A DNA stretch of 64,000 nucleotides, from NCBI GenBank assembly GCA_004562765.1, contig SFRL01000010.1:1-64000 (forward strand), written 5' to 3'. Below are positions 51,167 through 59,429 of the stretch, in pieces. This DNA is from a bacterium (GTDB lineage: Bacteria > Bacillota > Clostridia > Lachnospirales > Lachnospiraceae). Below the pieces are notes generated by a model. The model searched no databases and was not told the origin of the DNA. It worked only from the letters and a program-made list of their open reading frames with translations. Numbering within the stretch: the first letter of the stretch is position 1; every line of letters begins with the position of its first letter. The position numbers were made by a program, and so were the translations under genes.

Positions 51167-52033
51167 ATGGATGGGCGGACTTTGGTAGTTGTGCGGGGTG
51201 CAGGCGACCTTGCAACCGGTACGATCGTAAAACTGGTAAAATGCGGCTACGCTGTCATTGCTCTGGAGACGGAAGCGCCGGCTGCGATCCGAAGGACTGT
51301 GGCGTTTTCGGAGGCGGTATATGCGGGAAAACAACAGGTGGAGGATGTGTGCGCAGTGTGTGCACAGACACCGCAGGAGGCTTATACGCTTGCAAAGCAG
51401 GGAACGCCGGCAATCCTTGTGGATCCCGAGGGGGACAGTATCCGACAGCTGCATCCGGCTGCAGTTGTAGACGCGATCCTTGCCAAGCGCAATCTTGGAA
51501 CGGACCGGGCGATGGCGCCCTTTACGGCAGCGCTGGGTCCCGGCTTCACGGCGGGTGTGGATGTGGACGTTGTCATTGAGACGAAACGCGGACATGATCT
51601 CGGCCGGTTGATCTATGAGGGAGAAGCTGCTGCAAATACGGGTGTTCCGGGGATGATCACGGGTTATGGCGCAGAGCGTGTCATTCATGCGCCGGTGAAG
51701 GGCATTCTGCGCGCCTGCGCCCGGATCGCGGATACAGTAGAAAAAGGTACAGTGATCGCCATGATCGAGCCGGAGCGCGACACAGAGATCAGAGGAGGGG
51801 ATGGCAGTATACGCGGTTTACAGACGCTCGAAGCGGTGCCGGTGCATGCGAGCCTGACCGGACTTTTGCGGGGCCTGATCCGTGACGGTTATCCGGTAAC
51901 AGAGGGCATGAAGATCGCGGATATCGATCCTCGGGCAGAGGAGTACGATAACTGCTTTAAAATATCGGATAAAGCGCGCTGCATCGCAGGCGGTGTGCTG
52001 GAGGCGCTGCTTCATGCGGGGGTGAGACCATGA
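51167..52033 (+). CDS. yqeB: Selenium-dependent molybdenum hydroxylase accessory protein YqeB
   Basis: 288 residues of the EF2563/YqeB family, associated with labile-selenium molybdenum hydroxylases (VVRGAGDLATGTIVKLVKCG; ETKRGHDLGRLIYEGEAAAN; C-terminal ISDKARCIAGGVLEALL). Thought to serve maturation or selenium placement in xanthine-dehydrogenase-like enzymes. No molybdenum hydroxylase or moco gene is in the window. Confidence 0.87.
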   Translation: MDGRTLVVVRGAGDLATGTIVKLVKCGYAVIALETEAPAAIRRTVAFSEAVYAGKQQVEDVCAVCAQTPQEAYTLAKQGTPAILVDPEGDSIRQLHPAAVVDAILAKRNLGTDRAMAPFTAALGPGFTAGVDVDVVIETKRGHDLGRLIYEGEAAANTGVPGMITGYGAERVIHAPVKGILRACARIADTVEKGTVIAMIEPERDTEIRGGDGSIRGLQTLEAVPVHASLTGLLRGLIRDGYPVTEGMKIADIDPRAEEYDNCFKISDKARCIAGGVLEALLHAGVRP

Positions 52034-52599
52034 TCATTGCGGTGGTGGGAAGCGGTGGCAAGACTACCTATATCAAAGAGCAGGCAGCTCTTTATCTCGC
52101 GCAGGGAAAAAAGGTATTGGTTACGACAACCACGCATATGTATGCAGAGGAGGACACATTATTTACGAATGATGCGGCGGAAATCTGTGCATGCTTACAG
52201 ACAAAAGGTTACTGCATGGCAGGACAGCGTGCAGAGGATGGATCCGCAAAGATCTGCGGGCTGTCCCCGGATGTGCTGGCACGGGCGGCGCAGTGTGCCG
52301 ATGTGGTGCTTGTGGAGGCGGATGGCTCAAAGGGAAAGCCTGTTAAATTTCCGGCGAAACATGAGCCGGTCATACCCGGCGGCACAGATAGGATCGTGAT
52401 CGTCATGGGTTTTTTTGCGGCGGGACAGACCATTGCAGAAGCATGCCACAGGCAGGAACTGGTGTGCCGTTGTCTGGATGCTTCCCCCTCCCATCGCCTG
52501 ACGGAGGCAGACCTGCAAAAGCTGGTAGAGGAAGGCTATCGAAAGCCTCTGGCACGCATGTTTCCGCAAGCAGAAATTATTTTTAAAAAATCATTGTAG
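52030..52599 (+). CDS. yqeC: Selenium-dependent hydroxylase accessory protein YqeC
   Basis: 189 residues, P-loop near the N-terminus (VGSGGKTTYI), then VLVTTTTHMY and VLVEADGSKGKPVKFPAKHE, all characteristic of YqeC. Start overlaps the YqeB stop (ATGA), so translation is coupled. Same predicted pathway as YqeB. Confidence 0.87.
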   Translation: MIIAVVGSGGKTTYIKEQAALYLAQGKKVLVTTTTHMYAEEDTLFTNDAAEICACLQTKGYCMAGQRAEDGSAKICGLSPDVLARAAQCADVVLVEADGSKGKPVKFPAKHEPVIPGGTDRIVIVMGFFAAGQTIAEACHRQELVCRCLDASPSHRLTEADLQKLVEEGYRKPLARMFPQAEIIFKKSL

Positions 52600-52651
52600 A
52601 ATCCGGTAAATTCCGCTATAGTAAATATATTATTTTAAAATTAGAAGAGAG

Positions 52652-52783
52652 GTAACTGTTTAGGACAGGTCGAAGCATTTACTGCTGAGACCGTGATTTT
52701 ATGATTCAGGAGTACAAAAATGCCATTGCGAAGCAATTTTCATGCATTTTTGCATCGCTTCTGTGAAGGTACTGAACAGATAC
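52652..52783. repeat. 132-bp repeat element with terminal inverted repeats (MITE-like)
   Basis: Ends GTAACTGTTTAG (52652-52663) and CTGAACAGATAC (52772-52783) are 10/12 inverted repeats. Internal short palindromes (GCATTTTTGC region 52744-52754). The right 23 nt recur at 47458-47480 (20/23) and in weaker form at 24624-24646 (about 19/23 against this copy). No coding frame. Confidence 0.55.
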
Positions 52784-52799
52784 GAAGAGGGATCTGCGC

Positions 52800-53732
52800 A
52801 TGCATATGTTAATTGAACTTGTACTGCTGGTGATCGGTTTTGCCATGCTGATCAAAGGTGCGGATATTTTTGTGGAGGGAGCTGCCGGAATCGCAGCCAA
52901 GTTTGGCATTCCACAGCTGGTGATCGGACTGACGATCGTGGCGATGGGAACGAGCGCGCCGGAGGCGGCGGTGAGTATTGCCGCGGCATTTAAAGGAACG
53001 GCCGACATCACGATCGGAAATGTTGTCGGTAGTAATATTATGAATATTCTGGTGATCCTGGGTGTGACAGCGGTCATTGTGGCGGTGGCGGTACAGCAGT
53101 CTACGGTCCGCTATGAGATCCCCTTTGTCATACTGGTTACCATTGTTCTGTTGGTGATGGGAGCGCTGGACGGAAAGATCGGCCGGCTGGACGGCGTGAT
53201 CCTCTGGGCATTGTTTATTGTATATCTGATCTATCTTTTCCTGATGGCCAAGCATGGAAGGGAAGAGGAAGAAACACAAATGGACGCACCGGTATGGAAG
53301 CTGCTTCTGTTCGTTGTGATCGGGGCTGCACTTATCGTGATCGGCGCGGATGTGAGTGTGGATGCGGCTTCGGAGATCGCCCGTGTGATCGGGCTGAGTG
53401 AGCGGTTTATCGGATTGACGATCGTTGCTCTGGGAACGAGCCTGCCGGAGCTGTGTACTTCTGTTGTAGCTGCCAGAAAGGGCAACGCAGATCTCGCGAT
53501 CGGAAACATTGTGGGAAGCAATATCTTTAACATTTTGTTTGTTGTCGGAACGACAGCATTGATCATTCCGGTGCCCTTCAACCCGGCGTTTGTGATCGAC
53601 ACAGCGGTTGCGATCGGTGCCGCCGTGTTGTTGTGGATCTGTGTATTTCGGAAGAAAAAACTGACCCGTCCCGGCGGAATCCTGATGCTGGCAGCCTATG
53701 CCGGATACTTTGCATATCTGATGATGAAATAG
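52800..53732 (+). CDS. Calcium/sodium antiporter (CaCA family)
   Basis: 310 residues, ten membrane segments in two inverted halves. Both alpha repeats are clear: GTSAPEAAVSIAAAFKG ... GNVVGSNIMNI and GTSLPELCTSVVAARKG ... GNIVGSNIFNI, with the ion-binding Glu in each. Resembles YrbG-type exchangers. Ends 51 bp before the next gene. Confidence 0.92.
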   Translation: MHMLIELVLLVIGFAMLIKGADIFVEGAAGIAAKFGIPQLVIGLTIVAMGTSAPEAAVSIAAAFKGTADITIGNVVGSNIMNILVILGVTAVIVAVAVQQSTVRYEIPFVILVTIVLLVMGALDGKIGRLDGVILWALFIVYLIYLFLMAKHGREEEETQMDAPVWKLLLFVVIGAALIVIGADVSVDAASEIARVIGLSERFIGLTIVALGTSLPELCTSVVAARKGNADLAIGNIVGSNIFNILFVVGTTALIIPVPFNPAFVIDTAVAIGAAVLLWICVFRKKKLTRPGGILMLAAYAGYFAYLMMK

Positions 53733-53783
53733 GGTGACGGAATAAAAAAGAGAGAACCGTTCCGGAAGCAGGAGTTTTTGAGA

Positions 53784-55169
53784 ATGAAGAAAAATTACAG
53801 ACAGGTCATTCGGCTGATCTGTGTTGGAATATTATTTGTTGCAGTGCTTGTGGTGCTGGTGCATAAGGGTGCGATCCCCAGATTCTGGGAGCAGACTGAA
53901 GAGGTCATGCAGCCAGCAGAACAATTGGAGACCATTGAGATACCGGGACCGCAGGAGGAAGAGAAAACTGAGCAGGAAGAAAACGCGCAGGAACCGGCTG
54001 CGGTGGATACGCCACAGAGTGATGAGCAGGTTCAGCCCGGAGCGGACAGCTCACAGGCACCGGAAAAAGGAAATGATGTACAGACTGCAGAAACTGGGCA
54101 GGAAGAAGCAGAGTTATCTTCAGAGGAGTTACTGAATGCGTATCTTGCGGAAGATCCGCGCACGCCTGTGCAGGCAAAGGGTATTTTTGTCACCGGTGCA
54201 GTGGCGGGAACAGAAAACACCATGCCGGCGCTGACACAGCTGGTGGAGAACAGTTCGCTCAATGCCATGGTGATCGACGTCAAAAATGATGCTGGAGAAG
54301 TGACTTATAAAATGGAATTGCCGTTGTCACAGGAGATCGGTGCGGAAGTGCGTTATGTGTCGGATATGCCACAGCTGATCCGGCAGTTGAAGGAGAAGGG
54401 CATCTATCTCATTGCGCGTATCGTGGCATTTAAGGATCCGATCCTTGCGGAGAAAAAGCCGGAATACGCGGTGAAGAATGCAGATGGCAGTGTCTTTCAT
54501 GACAACAACGGTCTGGCGTGGGTCAATCCTTATAACGAGGAAGTCTGGGACTACCTGATCGATCTGAGCAAGCAGGCGGCAGCGCTGGGATTTGATGAGA
54601 TCCAGTACGACTATATCCGGTTTTCGACAGCAAAAGGAATCTCCGAGGCAGATTTTGGCGTTGAGTCGGAGGGAAAGACGAAACAGGAGGCGATCAACGG
54701 TTTTTTGACGAAGGCCTATGAGACGCTGGCTCCGATGGGCGTGTATGTGTCAGCGGATGTGTTCGGAACGATCATCTGCAATGAATCGGACGGCAGACTG
54801 ATCGGACAGGATTATGTGGAGATGGCAAAGCATTGTGACTATATCTGTCCGATGGTATATCCCTCCCACTATGTGAATAATGCCTATGGGATCACGGTGC
54901 CGGATGCGAAGCCCTATGATCTGATCTATGCGGCAGTGGCAGACGGCGAAGCGAAGCTTGCCTCGGCCCGGGAGGAAGATCCATCCATACATATCGCAAA
55001 GCAGCGCCCGTGGTTGCAGGCATTTACTGCTACATGGGTGAAGGGACACATTTCATATAAAGGAAAACAGCTTCAGGATCAGGTCCGGGGAGCTGCTGAT
55101 GCAGGCGTGCAGGAGTGGCTGCTGTGGAATGCATCAAACAACTATAACAGCGTAAAAAGCGGTTTATAA
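53784..55169 (+). CDS. Membrane-anchored putative glycoside hydrolase (DUF4015)
   Basis: 461 residues. A basic N-terminus and one membrane segment (about 10-28), an acidic Pro/Glu/Gln linker (about 35-120), then a TIM-barrel-like domain with KGIFVTGAVAGTE, MVIDVKNDAGEVTY, DEIQYDYIRF and MVYPSHYVNNAYG, matching the DUF4015 glycoside-hydrolase-like family. Probably acts outside the membrane on a polysaccharide; substrate unknown. ATG53784 has AGGAG 9 bp upstream. Confidence 0.85.
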   Translation: MKKNYRQVIRLICVGILFVAVLVVLVHKGAIPRFWEQTEEVMQPAEQLETIEIPGPQEEEKTEQEENAQEPAAVDTPQSDEQVQPGADSSQAPEKGNDVQTAETGQEEAELSSEELLNAYLAEDPRTPVQAKGIFVTGAVAGTENTMPALTQLVENSSLNAMVIDVKNDAGEVTYKMELPLSQEIGAEVRYVSDMPQLIRQLKEKGIYLIARIVAFKDPILAEKKPEYAVKNADGSVFHDNNGLAWVNPYNEEVWDYLIDLSKQAAALGFDEIQYDYIRFSTAKGISEADFGVESEGKTKQEAINGFLTKAYETLAPMGVYVSADVFGTIICNESDGRLIGQDYVEMAKHCDYICPMVYPSHYVNNAYGITVPDAKPYDLIYAAVADGEAKLASAREEDPSIHIAKQRPWLQAFTATWVKGHISYKGKQLQDQVRGAADAGVQEWLLWNASNNYNSVKSGL

Positions 55170-55178
55170 GGATACAAT

Positions 55179-55219
55179 GAAAAAAAGGAGCTCTGCACCG
55201 AAGAAAGGTGCAGGGCTCC
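55179..55219 (-). terminator. Terminator of the CoA-transferase gene
   Basis: 13-bp stem GGAGCTCTGCACC/GGTGCAGGGCTCC with a seven-T run on the minus strand; may also end the plus-strand gene. Confidence 0.8.
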
Positions 55220-55243
55220 GCTTATTTTCATCAGGATCAGGAA

Positions 55244-56581
55244 CTATTTGTTTGAACGTCTCCAAATATTCATTTTTTCAGCTTCGGCGATCAGCTCATC
55301 GCGGAAATCAGGATGTGCGATAGAGATCAGTGCCTCTGCCTTCTGCCAGGTAGACATACCCTTGACATTTACCATACCATACTCAGTGACAACGTAATGT
55401 GTATTAGCACGGGTGTCGGTTACGATAGAGCCATTTGCTAAAGTCGGGCGGATACGGGAGTGCAGCTTGCCTTCTTTGTCTGAGAACGTAGAAGAGCAGC
55501 AGATAAAGCTCTTTCCGCCGTTGGACAGATATGCACCAAGTACGAAGTCCAGCTGTCCGCCGGCACCACTAATGTGCTTGATACCTGAAGACTCAGAACT
55601 GATCTGGCCAAACAAGTCAATATCCACACAGTTGTTGATAGAGATGAAGTTGTCCAGTGCTGCGATGGAACGGATGTCGTTCGTGTAGCTGACGGGGGCG
55701 CTCATCAGCTCGGGGTTTTCATCCAGATAGTCGTACATCTTCTTTGTTCCGCATCCAAAACCGTAGGTCTGGCGATAGCGGTCGATGTTTTTCTTGGAAC
55801 CGTTGATCTTACCTGCTTTTGCAATATCAACGAATGCATCCACATACATCTCGGTATGAACACCCAGATCTTTGAGGTCAGACTCTGCGATCATGGAGCC
55901 GACAGCATTGGGCATACCGCCGATACCGAGCTGCAGGCATGCTCCGTTGGGGATCTGCTCTACGATCAGTTTTGCAACTGCCTTGTCAACATCTGTGGCA
56001 GGGCTACCGGCACCGAGCTCTCCGATCGGAGGATTCTCGCCCTCAACAATGTAGTCTACATCACTGATATGTACATTGTTCTCGAAACCGCCGAGGCAAC
56101 GGGGCATATTTTCATTTACTTCGACAATGACCGTTTTTGCCATCTCACATGCAGCAGCCAGATGGGAAGCATTTGGTCCAAAGTTGAAATATCCGTGTGC
56201 ATCCATCGGTGCGCAGACGATCATGACCACATCAGAGCAATTCCCGTCACGATAATAGCGGGGAAGCTCAGAATAGCGGATCGGAGCATAGTAAGCACAG
56301 CCGCGGGCGATCAGCTTGCGTTCGATCCCGGACATATGCCAGGAATTCCAGCAAAAATGCTCACCAGCATCCTCACGCTCAAATACAGCCAGAGGCTTTA
56401 ACAAAATGCCGCCGCGCAGCTTGACATCCTTTAATTCGTCGGTGCGCTTTGCGAGCGCCTTGTCCAGCGCGTCAGGTGTGCCGTTACACCAGCCGTAATC
56501 TACCCAGTCACCGGACTTGACTACCTTGACAGCTTCGTCGGCAGTTACTAATTTTTGCTTGTATTCATCCTGAAAACTCAT
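55244..56581 (-). CDS. but: Butyryl-CoA:acetate CoA-transferase (4-hydroxybutyrate CoA-transferase family)
   Basis: 445 residues of the acetyl-CoA hydrolase/transferase family. The acyl-CoA loop [10 protein letters not shown] and the catalytic Glu segment [20 protein letters not shown] are intact, and the C-terminal [30 protein letters not shown] and NIWRRSNK agree with the butyryl-CoA transferases of Roseburia-type bacteria as I recall them. Makes butyrate and acetyl-CoA from butyryl-CoA and acetate; related enzymes also activate 4-hydroxybutyrate, which links it to the GABA genes in this window. Confidence 0.88.
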   Translation of the reverse strand: MSFQDEYKQKLVTADEAVKVVKSGDWVDYGWCNGTPDALDKALAKRTDELKDVKLRGGILLKPLAVFEREDAGEHFCWNSWHMSGIERKLIARGCAYYAPIRYSELPRYYRDGNCSDVVMIVCAPMDAHGYFNFGPNASHLAAACEMAKTVIVEVNENMPRCLGGFENNVHISDVDYIVEGENPPIGELGAGSPATDVDKAVAKLIVEQIPNGACLQLGIGGMPNAVGSMIAESDLKDLGVHTEMYVDAFVDIAKAGKINGSKKNIDRYRQTYGFGCGTKKMYDYLDENPELMSAPVSYTNDIRSIAALDNFISINNCVDIDLFGQISSESSGIKHISGAGGQLDFVLGAYLSNGGKSFICCSSTFSDKEGKLHSRIRPTLANGSIVTDTRANTHYVVTEYGMVNVKGMSTWQKAEALISIAHPDFRDELIAEAEKMNIWRRSNK

Positions 56582-56683
56582 TGAAAAACCCTCCTTAGAA
56601 TGTGAATTAAAAAGTCGTTAAATAATTAACATGATCTATCTCTATACTAACACTTTCTTTCATGTTTCGCAATGTTACAGAAC

Positions 56684-56715
56684 AAAAAAAGAGACCGGTT
56701 TGCCGATCTCTTTTT
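56684..56715 (-). terminator. Terminator of sigI-rsgI
   Basis: AGAGACCGG and CCGATCTCT arms with one mismatch, T-run of seven on the minus strand. Confidence 0.8.
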
Positions 56716-56754
56716 GCCAGTATAGGAAATCCTATAGCTTATGTGGGAAATAGC

Positions 56755-58062
56755 TTAAACAGCCATGCTGCATACAACAATGCTGCCATCTTCATCTGTT
56801 ACGGGAAACTCTTCAGGAAATTCGTCGGGAAGCTCAACAGGAAGTTCAACATCCAGATTGCTGTTGGTCTGCTGACTGCTATCCTCGGTTACTTCATCCT
56901 TTTTCTCGGAAGATGAGCTGCTGTCTTTTTTCTCAGATGAACTTGAACCTGATTCATCCTTTTTCTCAGAGGATGTCGTCTCTCCCTTGGAAGGGGATGA
57001 AACCGACTCATCTTTCTTCTCGGAAGAACCATTTCCGTTCTTATCCGTACTGCCTGTATCGGAAGCGGAACCGGATCCTGAATTTGTGGAAGAACCGGTT
57101 GCCTTGTCGCTGGCAGCGGTAGATGCACCGGCGGGAGTAGTCGGCGCAACGTTTGAAGCGGAACTGTTATCTTCGGGAGCTGTATCCGTATCTGATTCGT
57201 CTTTCTTTGCAGAAGCGGTGCTCACAGAGTCATCTGTCGGCTTGCTGTCAGAAGCGATGGCATTCGGATCAACCGGAATCTCCGGAGCATCAGACTCATC
57301 GGGATCAGGCGTAGCGGCTGCAACGGCTTCATTTACAGGAGTACCGGAAGCGGCAGCGGTCTTCGTCTGTTCAAGTTCTGCAACAGTCAGATCCGCGAGA
57401 ACCGCAGGATCCACTTCTTTCGGGTCGGTTGCAACACTTGCGATCTCATTGATCAGCTCCATTTTGCCGGCGGTAATTCCATATGAATCAGCGGATTCTT
57501 TCGTCTCTTTTGAAACATTGACAGTTGTGATGGAACAGGTCTCCACGGAATTTGCAGTAAATTCATCTACGGTAGACATCAGGGCATTTGCCTTGGAATC
57601 TTTGTCGGAATAGACACCGATGATCATGTAGTTTGTGTTATCTGCATCGATATAGGCATCTGTGGATAATTGTTCGACAGTGATCGTAAGTGCGGTGGTG
57701 ATATCTGTATTTTTGAGTGAATCACCGATCACGTCCACGATCGCAGCACCTTCGTCATTCATGCCGTCAACAGCAATGACGCGGTTAAACTCATTGAGCG
57801 AGTAAGCAATAGAAGGATTGATGTCCAGACTGACATAAGAGATCGGATTGCTCCAGGTGTATGAACCCATACTACCGCATGCAGCAATAACGATCGCAGC
57901 AGAGGCAGCGACGGCAGCCTGTTTCGGAAAACGGATGATCTGCGGCTGCATGGTAAGTTCCTGACCGATGGTGTAGTTTTTGTTTTTCATCTTTACAAAC
58001 TGACCATCGTCACGAAGTGCAACAGCATCGGTCCCGTTTAAATCAACAATAACGGCCTTCAT
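56755..58062 (-). CDS. rsgI: RsgI-family anti-sigma factor with low-complexity extracellular tail
   Basis: 435 residues. N-terminal cytoplasmic RsgI domain (1-50: MKAVIVDLNGTDAVALRDDG, YTIGQEL), one membrane helix (about 48-66), then the conserved periplasmic SYVSLDINPSIAYSLNEFNR domain. From about 250 the tail is Ser/Thr/Asp/Glu/Lys-rich with repeats of SSEKKDE. Classical RsgI proteins end in a carbohydrate-binding sensor; none is seen, only an acidic LPVELPDEFPEEFP segment. It should hold SigI at the membrane. Lies 36 bp after sigI. Confidence 0.85.
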   Translation of the reverse strand: MKAVIVDLNGTDAVALRDDGQFVKMKNKNYTIGQELTMQPQIIRFPKQAAVAASAAIVIAACGSMGSYTWSNPISYVSLDINPSIAYSLNEFNRVIAVDGMNDEGAAIVDVIGDSLKNTDITTALTITVEQLSTDAYIDADNTNYMIIGVYSDKDSKANALMSTVDEFTANSVETCSITTVNVSKETKESADSYGITAGKMELINEIASVATDPKEVDPAVLADLTVAELEQTKTAAASGTPVNEAVAAATPDPDESDAPEIPVDPNAIASDSKPTDDSVSTASAKKDESDTDTAPEDNSSASNVAPTTPAGASTAASDKATGSSTNSGSGSASDTGSTDKNGNGSSEKKDESVSSPSKGETTSSEKKDESGSSSSEKKDSSSSSEKKDEVTEDSSQQTNSNLDVELPVELPDEFPEEFPVTDEDGSIVVCSMAV

Positions 58063-58098
58063 CGTTCCTTCTCCTTTCTAACTAGCGTTTCACTAGAA

Positions 58099-58800
58099 TT
58101 ATTTAATATATTCCTGCAACAACGGAAAGTCATTACATAGGATCTCCGCTGCTGTTATTATATATTTACGATGTCGTTCCAGAATTTTTCGGGGTACTTT
58201 GGTATTTTCTGTAATATTTTTTATCGGGAACAGCTTTGTATCACGCATCTTCTCTACCAGAGAAGGGTGTTCCTTTATGTAAGAGACTGCCTGAAAGCAG
58301 GCACTTTTTGTCTTGGCTGCTTTCGGAGAACAGCTTGTCAGATCCATAAAAGTGATGTCATAGGCAGCCAGAATCTCGTTCAAAGCCAGGATCTCATCGC
58401 GGATCGGATTCTCGTCACTGGTACTCGTGGCACGCACAATGTGCAGCTGGTAAGCGGAGTTGTCAGAATCCTCATCCACGTTTCCCTCGAATACATAGGG
58501 TTCCATGGACTGCTCACTGGAGAAACGCGCCTGCGAGCGGATATAGTCGGTCAGCCTGCGCTCGATCAAAAGCCTTGCATAAGACTGAAAATTGCCTTTT
58601 TCCGCATCATAGGTATCCATTGCGTTGGAAAAGGCAATCAGAGCGATCGACCATTCGTCATCACTCTTGGTGATAAAGCGCTTGGTAAACCGGTTGGCAC
58701 ATCCAATAATGAACTTTTCATTCTTTGTAATAAAAGCGCTGCGCCCGTCCTCTGTTTTTACGGCCTCTAACGCTTCCTCCCCCATATTATTGGAAAACAT
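58099..58800 (-). CDS. sigI: RNA polymerase sigma factor SigI
   Basis: 233 residues. Region 2 is seen in DDEWSIALIAFSNAMDTYDA (about 47-66) followed by KGNFQSYARLLIERRLTDYI, and the C-terminal DNA-binding domain includes KVPRKILERHRKYIITAAEI. Paired with the following anti-sigma factor, as in clostridial SigI/RsgI systems that respond to cell-surface or polysaccharide cues. AAGGAG 7 bp before ATG58800; a consensus-like promoter lies upstream. Confidence 0.88.
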   Translation of the reverse strand: MFSNNMGEEALEAVKTEDGRSAFITKNEKFIIGCANRFTKRFITKSDDEWSIALIAFSNAMDTYDAEKGNFQSYARLLIERRLTDYIRSQARFSSEQSMEPYVFEGNVDEDSDNSAYQLHIVRATSTSDENPIRDEILALNEILAAYDITFMDLTSCSPKAAKTKSACFQAVSYIKEHPSLVEKMRDTKLFPIKNITENTKVPRKILERHRKYIITAAEILCNDFPLLQEYIK

Positions 58801-58844
58801 AGATTCTCCTTAAAAATCGTTGTCTGAAAAAACGGTCAGTTCTG

Positions 58845-58872
58845 ACTATACCATGTTTGCAAAAAATGTCAA
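58845..58872 (-). promoter_or_regulatory. Promoter of sigI-rsgI
   Basis: On the minus strand TTGACA (complement of 58867-58872), 16 bp, TATAGT (complement of 58845-58850). Confidence 0.6.
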
Positions 58873-58919
58873 GTTTTCGCATGCGCTGATGCTTATTTGC
58901 TTGTACAGGTATGTCATCG

Positions 58920-59115
58920 CTCATGCGTCCATGCTTTGTATGACAGCACTCGACCGTCTGTTATGCTTGGCGGGTAAATCACGCGGGTGGCACAGAGCAA
59001 AAGCAAAATCAGCTTTTCTCTGGTGCCTGATACCTATCCAATTTACGCATTTTCCGCGCGAACCCGTCGCATAAACGACAGTCGAGTGCTATCATACAGC
59101 GGATGGACGCATGCA
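58920..59115. repeat. Long imperfect palindrome, unit 1 of a tandem pair
   Basis: Outer arms 58921-58954 and 59081-59115 pair over about 34 bp (shared CATGCGTCCAT, GTATGA, AGCACTCGAC). Inside, 58960-58975 (GTTATGC...CGGGT) pairs with 59062-59076 (ACCCGTCGCATAAAC). The centre is a hairpin with GCAC...AAAAGC and GCTTTT...GTGC (58990-59026). Together they form one hairpin of about 195 nt. No credible coding frame. Confidence 0.7.
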
Positions 59116-59124
59116 CTTTTTAAC

Positions 59125-59315
59125 TGTGCACCAAGAGTATCAGCAGAACTTTGAGCAGTCATTTATGCGACGGGTTCGCGCGGAGGATATGTATATTAGC
59201 CAATCATCAGGCAGCAGAGACAAGCAGGTTTTGCTTGGACTCTGTGCCCTTCGCGCGATTTACCCGGCAAGCATAACAGGCTGATCAAAGCTCTGCTGAT
59301 ACTTTAAGGTGCACA
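59125..59315. repeat. Long imperfect palindrome, unit 2, core inverted relative to unit 1
   Basis: Outer arms 59125-59158 and 59281-59315 pair (TGTGCACC, AGTATCAGCAGA, CTTTGA) but are unrelated to the arms of unit 1. The core 59157-59280 is about 80 percent identical to the reverse complement of 58955-59080. The central hairpin is kept though its bases differ, which suggests that structure matters. Sits 115 bp before the methyltransferase gene. Confidence 0.7.
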
Positions 59316-59429
59316 AATTCAAAAGAAAAAAGGTTGTCGACTTCCGAGCGATGTGGTAGGCTATATAGAAGATTAGAAAATGGGGTAACTGGAACATTTT
59401 AATAAGGCAAGAGGACGAGAATTGCGGCT

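Noticed and set aside
56987..57613. A 208-codon open frame on the plus strand opposite the rsgI tail
   Set aside because: It is the antisense shadow of the Ser/Lys/Asp-rich repeats, has no ribosome site and no family resemblance.
58960..59080. Integron attC-like site, suggested by GTTATGC and GCATAAAC at the ends of the core
   Set aside because: The core sites do not fit the usual attC consensus and there is no integrase or cassette nearby.
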